Below, in pieces: positions 17,126-26,578 of a stretch of DNA of 64,000 bases; the first letter of the stretch is position 1; every line of letters begins with the position of its first letter. Position numbers and translations under genes: made by a program. The notes beneath the pieces are model-generated. The model saw only the letters and a list, made by a program, of their open reading frames with translations, was not told the DNA's origin and did not search any database. The DNA comes from Parvibaculum sp963696585 (lineage in GTDB: Bacteria; Pseudomonadota; Alphaproteobacteria; Parvibaculales; Parvibaculaceae), in assembly GCA_963696585.1 (NCBI GenBank), contig CAVOKW010000039.1, positions 30,835-94,834 on the forward strand, read 5' to 3'.

Positions 17126-18193
17126 TTATTTGGCGGGGGCGGGCTTCTGCGACTGGCTTTGTTCGATGCGACGCCACTGTTTCACATTGGCTTCATGGCC
17201 TGCGAGCGTCGATGAAAAAGCATGACCGCCTGAGCCATCGGCCACGAAATAAAGATCCTTGCTGGCGGGCGGATCAAGCACGGCACGAAGGGCGGCGGCG
17301 CCGGGATTGCAGATCGGTGTCGGGGGCAATCCATCAATCTGATAGGTGTTATAGGGCGTTATACGATCAAGCTCACTTCGACGGATAGGATGGTCGAGTG
17401 GCCCTTTGCCGCCGACCAGTCCATAGATGATCGTCGGGTCGGATTGCAGGCGCATGGATTTGCGCAGACGATTGATGAAAACGGCGGCGACGCGCGGGCG
17501 CTCGGATTGAATGCCGGTTTCTTTTTCAACGATGGAAGCGAGCGTGATGGCTTCCTGTGCCGTGCGCAGCGGCAAGCCTTCCTGACGCTTGGCCCAGAGC
17601 GCATCAATGAGTTGGCTCTGCGCTTTCGACATGCGCTCGATGAGTTCGGTGCGCGTCGTGCCGCGCGTGAAGTTATAGGTCTCGGGCAGCAGTGACCCTT
17701 CGGCCGGGATGGCAGGTGTCGGCCCGGTGAGAACCGGATCCGCCGCAATCAGCGCCACGATCTGCTCGCTCGTCAGCCCCTCGGCGGCGGTGAACTTGTG
17801 CACCAGCGACTTGCCCTCGCGTAGCAGAAGGATGATCTGCGCCATGCTGGCATGCGCCGGGATTTGATATTCGCCCGCCTTCAAACCGCTTTCCGCACCA
17901 TGCAGACGCACAGCGATACGAAAGAGTAACGGTTCGGAGATGACCTGGGCAGCAGCGAGACGCGCGGCAATGCGATTGACGCCTTCGCCCTTGGGCAACC
18001 AGACGATGGTGTCGGCCTGTGAGGGACCGGACTGCACATAAAGGCGCTGCGCATACCAACCGGCACCGGCAGCAACCAGCATGGCGATGAAGCCGAGGCT
18101 GACAAGGAGACGCAGCAGACGCTTCACCATGCCCGGCCTGGCTGCCTTGGGAGCGTTTGACCCTTCCGGCATCTGCGCTCCCTCATCAGCCAT
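17126..18193 (-). CDS. mltG: Endolytic murein transglycosylase MltG
   Basis: Inner-membrane lytic transglycosylase that cuts nascent glycan strands and limits their length. The start at 18193 has ACGGAGAG before it, just after the fabF stop; an in-frame TTG upstream is less likely. One transmembrane helix (about residues 28-50) is followed by a LysM-like region and the YceG domain. The catalytic Glu lies in LASIVEKETG; the conserved RLQSDPTIIYG and YNTYQIDGLPPTPICNPG follow. The fabF-mltG order is typical of Alphaproteobacteria. Confidence 0.95.
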   Translation of the reverse strand: MADEGAQMPEGSNAPKAARPGMVKRLLRLLVSLGFIAMLVAAGAGWYAQRLYVQSGPSQADTIVWLPKGEGVNRIAARLAAAQVISEPLLFRIAVRLHGAESGLKAGEYQIPAHASMAQIILLLREGKSLVHKFTAAEGLTSEQIVALIAADPVLTGPTPAIPAEGSLLPETYNFTRGTTRTELIERMSKAQSQLIDALWAKRQEGLPLRTAQEAITLASIVEKETGIQSERPRVAAVFINRLRKSMRLQSDPTIIYGLVGGKGPLDHPIRRSELDRITPYNTYQIDGLPPTPICNPGAAALRAVLDPPASKDLYFVADGSGGHAFSSTLAGHEANVKQWRRIEQSQSQKPAPAK

Positions 18194-18207
18194 GACCGGC
18201 TCTCCGT

Positions 18208-19464
18208 TCAACCGGCGATCTTCTTCATCACCAGCGACGCATTGGTGCCGCCGAAGCCGAAGGAGTTGCTGAGCACGTAATTGACTTCCTTGGCGCGTGG
18301 CTTGTGCGGCACAAGATCGATCTCGGTTTCAACCGACGGGTTGTCGAGATTAAGCGTCGGCGGCAACATGCTGTCGCGCATGGCGAGAATGCAGAAGATC
18401 GCTTCCACAGCGCCCGCGGCGCCGAGCAGATGGCCAATGGATGATTTGGTCGAAGACATCGAGACCGTGCTCACCGAATTGCCAAGCATGCGCGTGACCG
18501 CACCAAGCTCGATCGTGTCGGCCATGGTCGATGTGCCATGCGCGTTGATGTAGTCGAGATCGGCGGGCGCGATGCCCGCCCGCTTCAGCGCCGCCTGCAT
18601 GGAGCGGAAACCGCCATCGCCATCTTCAGCGGGTGCCGTGATGTGATAGGCGTCGCCCGAAAGGCCATAGCCGACGATTTCGGCATAGATCTTCGCGCCA
18701 CGCGCCTTGGCGTGTTCATATTCTTCGAGCACGACGACGCCCGCGCCTTCGCCCATGACGAAACCATCACGGTCCTTGTCATAGGGGCGCGAGGCGCGCA
18801 TCGGCTCGTCGTTATATTGGGTCGAGAGGGCACGACAGGCATTAAAGCCGGCAATGCCGATGCGGCAAACGGAAGATTCCGCGCCACCGGCAACCATGAC
18901 ATCCGCATCATCGAGCGCGATAAGACGCGCGGCATCGCCAATGGCATGCGCCCCTGTCGAGCAGGCTGTGACGACGGAATGGTTGGGGCCTTTGAGACCA
19001 TGCTCGATCGAGACATAGCCGGAAGCAAGATTGATGAGGCGGCCGGTAATGAAGAAGGGGCTGACGCGGCGCGGGCCCTTTTCTTTCAGGATGAGCGCGG
19101 TTTCGGCAATGCCTTCAAGGCCGCCAATGCCCGAGCCGATCATGGTGCCGGTGCGGCATTGCTCTTCGAATGTCTTGGGATGCCATCCCGCATCGTTCAA
19201 CGCCTGCGTGGCGGCTGACATGGCAAAGACGATGAAGTCGTCGACGCGCTTGGATTCCTTGGGGTCCATCCAATCATCAGGATTGAAAGCACCCTCGCCT
19301 TCGCGCGGGACTTCGCAGGCAATCTTTGTGGGCAGATCGTCAGTTTGGAATTTGGTGATGCGGCCAGCGCCGGATTCACCATTGAGAACGCGCTTCCAGG
19401 TCACATCCACGCCGCAACCCAGCGGCGAGACCATGCCCAGTCCTGTGACAACGACACGCCGCAT
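18208..19464 (-). CDS. fabF: Beta-ketoacyl-ACP synthase II
   Basis: Elongating condensing enzyme of type II fatty-acid synthesis. The 418 residues contain the active-site Cys in VTACSTGAHAIG and the two histidines in NAHGTSTMADTIE and KSSIGHLLGAAG, plus the C-terminal FGFGGTNASLV. Downstream of acpP on the same strand (about 120 bases apart). Confidence 0.97.
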   Translation of the reverse strand: MRRVVVTGLGMVSPLGCGVDVTWKRVLNGESGAGRITKFQTDDLPTKIACEVPREGEGAFNPDDWMDPKESKRVDDFIVFAMSAATQALNDAGWHPKTFEEQCRTGTMIGSGIGGLEGIAETALILKEKGPRRVSPFFITGRLINLASGYVSIEHGLKGPNHSVVTACSTGAHAIGDAARLIALDDADVMVAGGAESSVCRIGIAGFNACRALSTQYNDEPMRASRPYDKDRDGFVMGEGAGVVVLEEYEHAKARGAKIYAEIVGYGLSGDAYHITAPAEDGDGGFRSMQAALKRAGIAPADLDYINAHGTSTMADTIELGAVTRMLGNSVSTVSMSSTKSSIGHLLGAAGAVEAIFCILAMRDSMLPPTLNLDNPSVETEIDLVPHKPRAKEVNYVLSNSFGFGGTNASLVMKKIAG

Positions 19465-19586
19465 CGAAACTCCATCTCCAAACTTGGCATGCTGACAGCA
19501 GAGTCAGGCCGAATATGATGAGCCGTTTCAGGCTCAGGAAAAAAGGCCGACGCTCAGGGAGCACCGGCCTGTCATCCCGTTGAGGG

Positions 19587-19826
19587 TCAAGCCTTCGCGT
19601 TCGCTTTCACGAATTCGATGGCGTCCTTGACCGTCAGAATCTTTTCGGCGGCATCGTCAGGGATTTCGACGCCGAATTCTTCTTCGAACGCCATAACCAG
19701 CTCGACGTTGTCGAGGCTGTCCGCGCCGAGATCGTCGATGAAGCTGGCATTCTCGCTAACCTTGTCGGCATCGACGCCCAGGTGCTCGACCACGATCTTC
19801 TTCAAGCGTTCCGCGATATCACTCAT
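19587..19826 (-). CDS. acpP: Acyl carrier protein
   Basis: Small acidic carrier of fatty-acyl chains, 79 residues. The phosphopantetheine attachment Ser lies in the GADSLDNVELVMAFEEEFG signature. fabG lies about 270 bases upstream and fabF downstream; the gap before acpP (19827-20093) probably holds its own promoter, as expected for a very abundant protein. Confidence 0.98.
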   Translation of the reverse strand: MSDIAERLKKIVVEHLGVDADKVSENASFIDDLGADSLDNVELVMAFEEEFGVEIPDDAAEKILTVKDAIEFVKANAKA

Positions 19827-20093
19827 TTTAAGTCCTCAAGATCTCTGGTTTTGATCGGCCTCTCGCCGGGCGTTCACCGCCTGTGACGTAGAAGATATTC
19901 ACACGATCCGTTTCGTCGGAAAGACTGCACTCTTCTGGCCTATTTCGCGGCATGACCGCAAGCCAATTCGAGGGCCTAGGTAACACACTTTTTGGTGGGG
20001 TGCCAGCCGGACCGTGCCCTCAAACCACAGTCTAGCCCGCTGTATTAAAAGCATTTTCTTAACAAATGCCCGTTTCCGGTTGTCGCCGGATTG

Positions 20094-20831
20094 TCAGATC
20101 ATGGCCATGCCGCCATTTACATGCAACGTCTGGCCGGTGACATAAGCGGCCTCTGCGCTGGCCAGATAGACCGCTGCGGCGGCGATTTCGCTGGCTTCGC
20201 CAAGGCGTCCGGCGGGAATCGTCGTCATGATACGGCCCTTCTGTTCGTCGTTCAGCGCATCGGTCATGGCCGAGCGGATGAAACCGGGGGCGATACAGTT
20301 GGCGGTGATATTTCGGCTGGCGACTTCCTGGGCGAGCGATTTCATCATGCCGATCATGCCGGCCTTGGAGGCGGCATAATTGCCCTGACCCGGATTGCCC
20401 ATGACGCCGACGACCGACGTGATGCCGATGATGCGGCCATAGCGGCGCTTCATCATGCCGCGCAGGCTGGCGCGCGACAGGCGGAAGACGGCGGTCAGGT
20501 TGACGCGGATCACTTCATCCCATTCCTCATCCTTCATGCGCATGAAGAGATTGTCGCGGGTGAGGCCCGCATTGTTGACCAGAATGTCGAGCGAGCCCAT
20601 CGCCTCTTCCGACTGCCTGGGCAGCGCATCGACCGCTTCACTGTCAGAAAGATTGCACGGCAGAACATGCGTGCGCCCGCCCAGCTCAGCGGCCAGCGCG
20701 TCGAGCGCTTCGCGGCGCGTGCCGGAAAGCGCCACGGTTGCGCCCTGGGCATGAAGGGCGCGGGCAATGTCCGAGCCGATGCCGCCGGAGGCACCAGTGA
20801 CCAATGCGCATTTGCCTGTCAGATCGAACAT
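20094..20831 (-). CDS. fabG: 3-oxoacyl-ACP reductase
   Basis: NADPH-dependent ketoreductase of fatty-acid synthesis. The 245-residue SDR has the cofactor motif TGASGGIG, NNAG, and the catalytic YAASK preceded by a Ser in ITSVVG. The FabG-typical NLFMRMKDEEWD and the ending TLHVNGGMAMI are present. It lies 21 bases after fabD. Confidence 0.96.
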   Translation of the reverse strand: MFDLTGKCALVTGASGGIGSDIARALHAQGATVALSGTRREALDALAAELGGRTHVLPCNLSDSEAVDALPRQSEEAMGSLDILVNNAGLTRDNLFMRMKDEEWDEVIRVNLTAVFRLSRASLRGMMKRRYGRIIGITSVVGVMGNPGQGNYAASKAGMIGMMKSLAQEVASRNITANCIAPGFIRSAMTDALNDEQKGRIMTTIPAGRLGEASEIAAAAVYLASAEAAYVTGQTLHVNGGMAMI

Positions 20832-20852
20832 GAGGATCGTCCTTTCGAGAGA

Positions 20853-21791
20853 TCAGATTGTCTTGAGGAAGGCTTCGACATCGGCGGGCGTGCCCACCGT
20901 GACGAGTTCGACATCGCTGACAATGCGCTTGGCCATGCCGGTCAGCGCCTTGCCTGCGCCGACTTCCACAAAGCGCGTGACGCCCTCGCCCGCCATATAG
21001 AGAACGCATTCGCGCCAGCGCACCATGCCGGTGACCTGCTCGACGAGCAGATCGCGGATGGTGGCAGGATCGGCGACGCGCGAGGCGGTGACATTGGCAA
21101 CCAGCGGCACGAGCGGCGTTTTCATGTCAACCTGCGCGAGGGCTTCCGCCATCTCGTCGGCGGCGGGCTGCATGAGCGCGCAATGGAACGGCGCACTGAC
21201 CGGCAGCAGCATCGCCTTCTTGCCTTTGGCCTTGGCGATTTCGGCCGCACGCTCGACCGCTTCCTTCGCGCCCGAGATCACCACCTGACCGCCGCCATTA
21301 TCATTGGCAGCCGTGCAGACCTGACCTTGCGCGGCTTCAGCGGCAATGGCGGCGGCATCATCAAACTCGACACCGAGCAGCGCCGCCATGGCGCCCACGC
21401 CCACCGGCACGGCGCGCTGCATGGCCTGACCGCGCCGCTTGAGAAGGCGGGCTGTGTCGGCAAGGGTGAACGTGCCTGCGGCGGCAAGGGCTGAATATTC
21501 GCCCAGCGAGTGACCGGCAACAAAGGACGCCTTGTCGGCGAGCTTGAAGCCGCCTTCGCGCTCCAGCACGCGGATCGCGGCGAGGCTGACAGCCATCAAG
21601 GCGGGCTGGGCGTTTTCGGTGAGCGTCAGGTCTTCCTTGGGGCCTTCCCACATCAGTTTTGTGAGCTTCTGGCCAAGGGCCTCGTCGATCTCCTCAAAGA
21701 CTTCACGGGCGCTGGCGAAGTTTTCGGCCAGTTCCTTGCCCATGCCAACGGCCTGGGAGCCTTGTCCCGGAAAAGTGAACGCTATCGTCAT
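20853..21791 (-). CDS. fabD: Malonyl-CoA:ACP malonyltransferase
   Basis: Transfers malonyl from CoA to ACP to feed fatty-acid elongation. The N-terminus TIAFTFPGQGSQAVGMG defines the start at 21791, with AGGAG upstream; a longer in-frame start adds about 34 residues of no family similarity. The nucleophile is in GHSLGEYSALAA, and the catalytic His in VSAPFHCALM. First gene of the fab block, divergent from rpsF. Confidence 0.96.
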   Translation of the reverse strand: MTIAFTFPGQGSQAVGMGKELAENFASAREVFEEIDEALGQKLTKLMWEGPKEDLTLTENAQPALMAVSLAAIRVLEREGGFKLADKASFVAGHSLGEYSALAAAGTFTLADTARLLKRRGQAMQRAVPVGVGAMAALLGVEFDDAAAIAAEAAQGQVCTAANDNGGGQVVISGAKEAVERAAEIAKAKGKKAMLLPVSAPFHCALMQPAADEMAEALAQVDMKTPLVPLVANVTASRVADPATIRDLLVEQVTGMVRWRECVLYMAGEGVTRFVEVGAGKALTGMAKRIVSDVELVTVGTPADVEAFLKTI

Positions 21792-22146
21792 GTCCGGCCC
21801 TGTCTCCTGCCCGAATATTTCGTTTCTATGTGCCTGCGCCCCAGGGAAATGCTGGGGTTTTGCCCCGACTCCCGGTATCAGGCTTGGCGCCAAGTGATAG
21901 CGGGGCGGACGGCAGAGTCAAGAAAAGGGGTTTTGGCAGCCGCCCCCTTGCCTTGGCGAACTTTATGCCTATTATGCGCCGCTTCTGGAAGGCCTTGGTT
22001 GGGGGCTGAACGGATCACCATGCTTTGCATGGCAGAAACCGATGGGTTCCGCGATCCGGTGTCTCCGCTTCTTTGGTGGTCCTTTCGAGCCTCAGGGCTC
22101 AAAGGGGGCTTTGCGCCAAGGCCGGATCATATAAGGAAGAGGCTCC
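21792..22146. promoter_or_regulatory. Divergent intergenic region and leader of the S6/S18/L9 operon
   Basis: 355 bases between fabD (minus) and rpsF (plus), with no convincing gene. On the rpsF side is a perfect small hairpin CCATGC-TTT-GCATGG (22018-22032), followed by a GAGCC/GGGCTC hairpin near 22090 and a GGAAGAGG ribosome site before rpsF. A leader controlling ribosomal protein synthesis by S6:S18 is known in other bacteria; these hairpins are candidates only. Confidence 0.4.
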
Positions 22147-22617
22147 ATGGCTCTTTACGAGCACGTATTTATTGCGCGGCAAGATGTCACGCAACAGCAG
22201 GTCGAGGCACTGCTTGAGCAGTTCACGACCGTTATCAAGGAAAATGGCGGCCAGATCGGCAAGACCGAATACTGGGGTCTTCGTAACCTGACGTTCAAGG
22301 TGAAGAAGAATCGCAAAGGCCATTACACCCTCGTCAACATCGACGCGCCACATGCAGCCGTTGCCGAAATGGAACGTCTGATGGGTCTGTCGGATGATGT
22401 CATCCGCTTCATGACCGTTCGTGTTGAAGAACATGAAACCGAACCCTCCGCTGTTCTCGCCAATCGTGGCGGTGATCGTGGCGAGCGCGGTGATCGCGGT
22501 GATCGTGGCGACCGCAGCAGCCGTTTTGGCAATGATCGTGGTGGTGACCGTGGTGGTCGTTTTGGCGATCGTGGCCCGCGCCGCGAACGCGATGACACGG
22601 ATGGAGATGACGCATAA
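22147..22617 (+). CDS. rpsF: 30S ribosomal protein S6
   Basis: S6 of the small-subunit platform. The first 95 or so residues form the S6 fold (ALYEHVFIARQDV, TEYWGLRNLTFKVKKNRKG, VRFMTV-like C-terminal strand). The remaining residues are a low-complexity tail dominated by Arg, Gly and Asp (GDRGERGDRGDRGDR and similar) ending in an acidic DDTDGDDA, encoded by degenerate repeats of GGTGATCGTGGC. Such tails occur in alphaproteobacterial S6. The stop overlaps the rpsR start. Confidence 0.97.
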   Translation: MALYEHVFIARQDVTQQQVEALLEQFTTVIKENGGQIGKTEYWGLRNLTFKVKKNRKGHYTLVNIDAPHAAVAEMERLMGLSDDVIRFMTVRVEEHETEPSAVLANRGGDRGERGDRGDRGDRSSRFGNDRGGDRGGRFGDRGPRRERDDTDGDDA

Positions 22618-22865
22618 TGAGCATGCAATCACAAGGTGGCGCTCGTCGTCCGTTTTTCCGCCGTCGCAAGACCTGCCCGTTCTCCGGCGCCGGTGCGCCG
22701 AAGATCGACTACAAGGATGTGAAGCTCCTGCAGCGTTACATTTCCGAGCGCGGCAAGATTGTTCCCAGCCGCATCACCGCCGTATCGGCCAAGAAGCAGC
22801 GTGAACTTGCCCGCGCCATCAAGCGTGCTCGTTTCCTCGCCCTTCTGCCCTACGTCATCAGCTAA
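22617..22865 (+). CDS. rpsR: 30S ribosomal protein S18
   Basis: S18, binding partner of S6 on the 30S platform; 82 residues. Conserved RRKTCPFSG, IDYKDVKLLQRYISERGKIVP (seen as a continuous block), and the basic ending RELARAIKRARFLALLPY. Overlaps rpsF by one base, so translation is coupled. Confidence 0.98.
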   Translation: MSMQSQGGARRPFFRRRKTCPFSGAGAPKIDYKDVKLLQRYISERGKIVPSRITAVSAKKQRELARAIKRARFLALLPYVIS

Positions 22866-22890
22866 CAGATCCGGATAAGGAGAGAGACTC

Positions 22891-23478
22891 ATGCAAGTCG
22901 TACTTCTGGAGCGGGTCGAAAAGCTCGGCCAAATGGGCGATGTCGTCAAAGTCAAAGACGGCTTTGCGCGCAACTTCCTGTTGCCCCGCAAAAAGGCGCT
23001 TCGCGCTACCAAAGACAATATCGCCCGCTTCGAATCGCAGCGCGCGCAGCTTGAAGCCCGCAACCTTGAACTCAAGGCCGAAGCCGAGCAGGTTCATGCT
23101 CGCCTGAATGGCCAGGTTTTCACGGTGCTGCGTCAGGCAGGCGAAACCGGCATCCTTTACGGGTCGGTCGCCACACGTGACGTCGCCGAAGCCGCCACGG
23201 CGGGTGGCTTCAGCCTCAACCGTACTCAGGCGGTTCTCGACCGCCCGATCAAGACCATCGGTCTGCATGCGGTTCGCATCGTTCTTCACCCGGAAGTCTC
23301 GGCAGTGATTTCGATCAATGTCGCCCGTTCGGAAGAAGAAGCCGCGCGTCAGGCTGCCGGCGAAGACCTCACCCGTCGTCAGGATGATGAGGATGAAGTG
23401 GAAGTTGAAGAGTTCTTCGAAGACGATGAAGATGCGCCTGCCGAGGAAGCTGAAGAAGCAACCAACGCGTCGGCCTGA
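22891..23478 (+). CDS. rplI: 50S ribosomal protein L9
   Basis: L9, a two-domain protein near the L1 stalk. The N-terminal domain has MQVVLLERVEKLGQMGDVV and the NFLLPRKKA segment, followed by the long helix and the C-terminal domain with GILYGSVATRDVAEA. The last 40 or so residues are a strongly acidic tail (Asp/Glu-rich, ending NASA), opposite in charge to the basic ribosomal core. AAGGAGAG precedes the ATG. An intrinsic terminator follows. Confidence 0.97.
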   Translation: MQVVLLERVEKLGQMGDVVKVKDGFARNFLLPRKKALRATKDNIARFESQRAQLEARNLELKAEAEQVHARLNGQVFTVLRQAGETGILYGSVATRDVAEAATAGGFSLNRTQAVLDRPIKTIGLHAVRIVLHPEVSAVISINVARSEEEAARQAAGEDLTRRQDDEDEVEVEEFFEDDEDAPAEEAEEATNASA

Positions 23479-23499
23479 TCGATTTCAAGACCGCTGCTT

Positions 23500-23530
23500 A
23501 AACGCCGCCCTTCGGGGCGGCGTTTCTGTT
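23500..23530 (+). terminator. Intrinsic terminator of the rpsF-rpsR-rplI operon
   Basis: Perfect 11-bp GC-rich stem AAACGCCGCCC / GGGCGGCGTTT with a stable TTCG tetraloop, followed by TTTCTGTTT. It begins 22 bases after the rplI stop. Confidence 0.92.
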
Positions 23531-23600
23531 TGTGCGCGGGCCTGATTGCATCACCTCGCATTACCCGCCACACTTGCCCCCCACGCGGAGGAGATGCGCA

Positions 23601-24593
23601 TTGCCCATTCGCCTTTTTGAGGTTGTCGCCAAGTCTGGCCATGCCGACACGCTGCAAGCGATAGCAGATCAGTTCCATGCGCTTGACTGCCGGATTGCGC
23701 CGCCTGATGAAGCGGGCAATCAATCGGTTCGCATTCTTGCTCATCCCGACAATCAGCAGGATCTCGTGGACCATGTGCAAAAGGCGCTTGGGGCAGAGCC
23801 GGGATGGCGCATCATCATTTTGCCCGTGGAAGCGGTCATCCCTGATCCCGAACCAAAACCAGGCGGTACCGACGATAAAAACAAGCCGTCCACAGCAACG
23901 CTGCGCGAACAGCTTTATGTTGAAATATCGCGGGGCGCTCGGGCCGACCGTACTTTTATCTGGCTCGTGGTGCTCTCCACCATTGTCGCCGCCATTGGCC
24001 TATTCAATGACAATGTGGCGGTCATCATCGCCGCCATGGTGATCGCTCCCCTGCTCGGCCCCAATCTGGCGCTCGCCTTCGGCTCGGCACTGGGTGATCG
24101 AGACCTGATTTTTCAAGCGGCGCGAACCAATGCCATCGGGCTTGGACTGGCCATCGGGGGATCGGCGCTGGCGGGCCTCCTGATGCAAAAAACCTATGCC
24201 GGGCCGGAACTCATGGCGCGCACGGAACTTGGTTTTGACAGCGTCATCCTCGCCCTTGCCGCCGGTGCAGCTGGCGCCATTTCACTGACCACAAATGTCT
24301 CCAGCGCTGTCGTGGGGGTGATGGTGGCGGTGGCTTTGATGCCGCCAACCGTGACCTTCGGCTATATGCTCGGATCATCGCGACCGGGTCTTGCGATTGC
24401 CGCTGGCACGCTTCTCGCCGTCAACATCGTGTGCATTAACCTCACCGCCCAGATTGTATTTTTCATTCGCGGGATTCGTCCGCGTGCCTGGTATGAGCAA
24501 CGCGATGCCAAGCAATCGACCTATGTGAGCATGATTGTCTGGACGGTGTTGCTGATCGTTTTGCTTGGTGCGATCACACAGTTTCGACATTAA
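23601..24593 (+). CDS. DUF389 (TIGR00341-type) membrane protein
   Basis: Integral membrane protein of unknown function, about 330 residues. A TTG at 23601 is chosen because GGAGGAG lies just before it and the protein then begins PIRLFEVVAKSGHADTL, the usual N-terminal regulatory-looking domain (to about residue 85). An acidic, Pro-rich linker and five to six transmembrane helices follow, including the conserved DNVAVIIAAMVIAPLLGPNL and SLTTNVSSAVVGVMVAVALM-type segments. An in-frame GTG at 23532 would overlap the preceding terminator and is unlikely. Confidence 0.82.
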   Translation: MPIRLFEVVAKSGHADTLQAIADQFHALDCRIAPPDEAGNQSVRILAHPDNQQDLVDHVQKALGAEPGWRIIILPVEAVIPDPEPKPGGTDDKNKPSTATLREQLYVEISRGARADRTFIWLVVLSTIVAAIGLFNDNVAVIIAAMVIAPLLGPNLALAFGSALGDRDLIFQAARTNAIGLGLAIGGSALAGLLMQKTYAGPELMARTELGFDSVILALAAGAAGAISLTTNVSSAVVGVMVAVALMPPTVTFGYMLGSSRPGLAIAAGTLLAVNIVCINLTAQIVFFIRGIRPRAWYEQRDAKQSTYVSMIVWTVLLIVLLGAITQFRH

Positions 24594-24712
24594 TGTGAGA
24601 CCAAACCTGACAGTTGCGCCTTGCGCAAGACTGCGATTTTGTCTTTGAATAGAGCCGTCCAAATTGGTTCGGTCATTTGGATGTGCCGGCCCTTTCCAGG
24701 GAGTGCGACGCC

Positions 24713-25957
24713 ATGCTGTTTCGTTTTTTAATGCGACAGATCGTTGATACAGGGTCACTCACCATTGTGGGCGCCAATGGCCGTATCGATGTGCTGGGCG
24801 ATGGGACGGGCATGCCCGTGACGGTGCGGATGCTGGATCGCAAGGTCGCCACCGGAATGGCGCTCAATCCTTATCTGAAACTTGGTGAGGCCTATATGGA
24901 TGGCCGCATCGCCATTGATCCACCCGCAACGGTCTATGATCTCGTTGACCTTCTGACACGCAATACCGGTCAGGATTATCCGACCCTGATGTTTCGGGCT
25001 TATGGGACGCTGCGCCGCCTGAAGCGCCGCATTGATCAGCACAACCCCATTGGCAAGGCGCAGAAAAATGTCGCGCATCATTATGACATTGAAGGTGCGA
25101 TTTACGATCTCTTCCTTGATGAAGACAAACAATATTCCTGCGCCTATTTCGCCCGCCCCGATATGACGCTTGAAGAAGCGCAAATCGCCAAGAAACGTCA
25201 CATCGCGGCCAAGCTCGATATCAAGCCCGGCATGAAGGTGCTGGATATTGGCTGCGGCTGGGGCGGCATGGCGCTGACACTGGCGGAGGAGACGGGTGCG
25301 CAGGTTGTCGGCGTGACATTGAGTGAAGCCCAGCACAAGATCGCAACGAAGCGCGCCAAGGATCGCGGCCTTTCCGATCGGGTCAGGTTCCATCTCAAGG
25401 ATTATCGTCTGCTTGATGAAACCTTCGACCGCATCGTATCGGTTGGCATGTTCGAGCATGTCGGCGTCGGTCATTACAAGGAATATTTCGATGGTGTGCG
25501 CCGTCTGCTGACGAAGGACGGCGTCGCGCTCATTCACACGATCGGGCGGCTTGACGGGCCGGGCGCGACCAATCCCTGGATCGCGAAATATATTTTTCCC
25601 GGTGGCTATATTCCCGCCTTCAGCGAAGTCGCCAGGGTTGTTGAATATAGCGGCCTCTTCATGACCGATCTGGAGATATTGCGGCTGCATTATGCCGAAA
25701 CGCTGCGCGAATGGCGCAGGCGTTTCATGGCGCGGCGGGCTGAAGCGGTTTCACTCTTTGATGAACGCTTTGCGCGCATGTGGGAGTTTTATCTCAGCGG
25801 TTCCGAAACATCCTTCCGCAATGAAGGCTTCGTCGTCTTCCAGTTGCAGCTGAGCCGCAAGATCGACAATCTGCCGCTCACCCGCGATTACATGATCGAG
25901 CGTGAGCGGCATCTGGCGGCGACGCATTCCGGGCGTCGCTTGATGGCGGGTGACTGA
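24713..25957 (+). CDS. cfa: Cyclopropane-fatty-acyl-phospholipid synthase
   Basis: SAM-dependent enzyme that adds a methylene bridge to unsaturated membrane acyl chains. The start at 24713 has AGGGAG upstream; an in-frame TTG at 24677 is less likely. About 414 residues. An N-terminal lipid-binding domain (to about residue 110) precedes the methyltransferase domain beginning at AHHYDIEGAIYDLFLDEDKQ. The SAM motif LDIGCGWGGMAL, then GVGHYKEYF and the aromatic FPGGYIPAFSE, are typical of Cfa. Confidence 0.93.
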   Translation: MLFRFLMRQIVDTGSLTIVGANGRIDVLGDGTGMPVTVRMLDRKVATGMALNPYLKLGEAYMDGRIAIDPPATVYDLVDLLTRNTGQDYPTLMFRAYGTLRRLKRRIDQHNPIGKAQKNVAHHYDIEGAIYDLFLDEDKQYSCAYFARPDMTLEEAQIAKKRHIAAKLDIKPGMKVLDIGCGWGGMALTLAEETGAQVVGVTLSEAQHKIATKRAKDRGLSDRVRFHLKDYRLLDETFDRIVSVGMFEHVGVGHYKEYFDGVRRLLTKDGVALIHTIGRLDGPGATNPWIAKYIFPGGYIPAFSEVARVVEYSGLFMTDLEILRLHYAETLREWRRRFMARRAEAVSLFDERFARMWEFYLSGSETSFRNEGFVVFQLQLSRKIDNLPLTRDYMIERERHLAATHSGRRLMAGD

Positions 25958-26347
25958 TCAGACGCCGCGGCGCGCATCAAGGCTGAAGGCGCCTGCCCCA
26001 AAAGCATAGATCTGCAAGAGACCGCCTATGATGGCGAGGTTCTTGAGGAACATGATCATCTGTATCTGATCGGCGAAATTGCTGTGAAAGATCAGCGCCG
26101 CGACGATGGTGAAGGCAGCAAGCGCCAGCGCCGCCCATCTTGTCTGATAGCCGATGAGCAACAGCAATCCGCCGCCAAGCTCCACGGCGAGCGCACCCGC
26201 ATAGGCCAGGACAGGAAATGGCAGTCCGGCAGAGGCGATATAGCCCATGGTGCCGTCAGGTGTCGCCACCTTGTCTGCGCCCGCGATGATGAAAAGGATG
26301 CTGATGAGTATGCGCCCGACAAATGGCGCGTATTTTGAGCCGATCAT
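25958..26347 (-). CDS. DoxX-family membrane protein
   Basis: Four-helix integral membrane protein, 129 residues from the ATG at 26347 (an in-frame TTG lies 18 bases upstream; GGGAGAG sits between). Helices at about residues 10-30, 50-70, 75-95 and 105-120; the first carries the DoxX-type LISILFIIAGADKV. Some DoxX proteins act with thiol or sulfur-oxidising enzymes, but no such partner is adjacent. Convergent with cfa: the two genes end next to each other. Confidence 0.82.
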   Translation of the reverse strand: MIGSKYAPFVGRILISILFIIAGADKVATPDGTMGYIASAGLPFPVLAYAGALAVELGGGLLLLIGYQTRWAALALAAFTIVAALIFHSNFADQIQMIMFLKNLAIIGGLLQIYAFGAGAFSLDARRGV

Positions 26348-26366
26348 TTGTTCTTTCTCTCCCAAA

Positions 26367-26394
26367 CCGGCACGCCCCCCAGCGGGCGTGCCGG
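26367..26394 (-). terminator. Strong GC-rich hairpin in the DoxX gene leader
   Basis: CCGGCACGCCC / GGGCGTGCCGG with a six-base loop (CCCAGC). No T-tract of useful length follows on the plus strand; on the minus strand it lies about 20 bases before the DoxX start, so it may be an attenuator or a bidirectional insulator rather than a terminator. Confidence 0.4.
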
Positions 26395-26578
26395 GATGAG
26401 AATAGACTTGTTCCTCAGAAAACGACTATTGGCATAATTCAGATCAGACTGTTGACCATATGAAACAATGACCTGATGCCTTGGCCGACAGTCAGGCGGC
26501 CCATGATCCGGAACGACTCAGTCTAGAATGGCCCGCAGCCCGTGTGGTGTCGCTTCGGCGGCAGGGATTTTGTCCCCG

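Noticed and set aside
20091..21494. A 467-codon plus-strand open frame
   Set aside because: Mirror of fabG and fabD; both real genes have full catalytic motifs.
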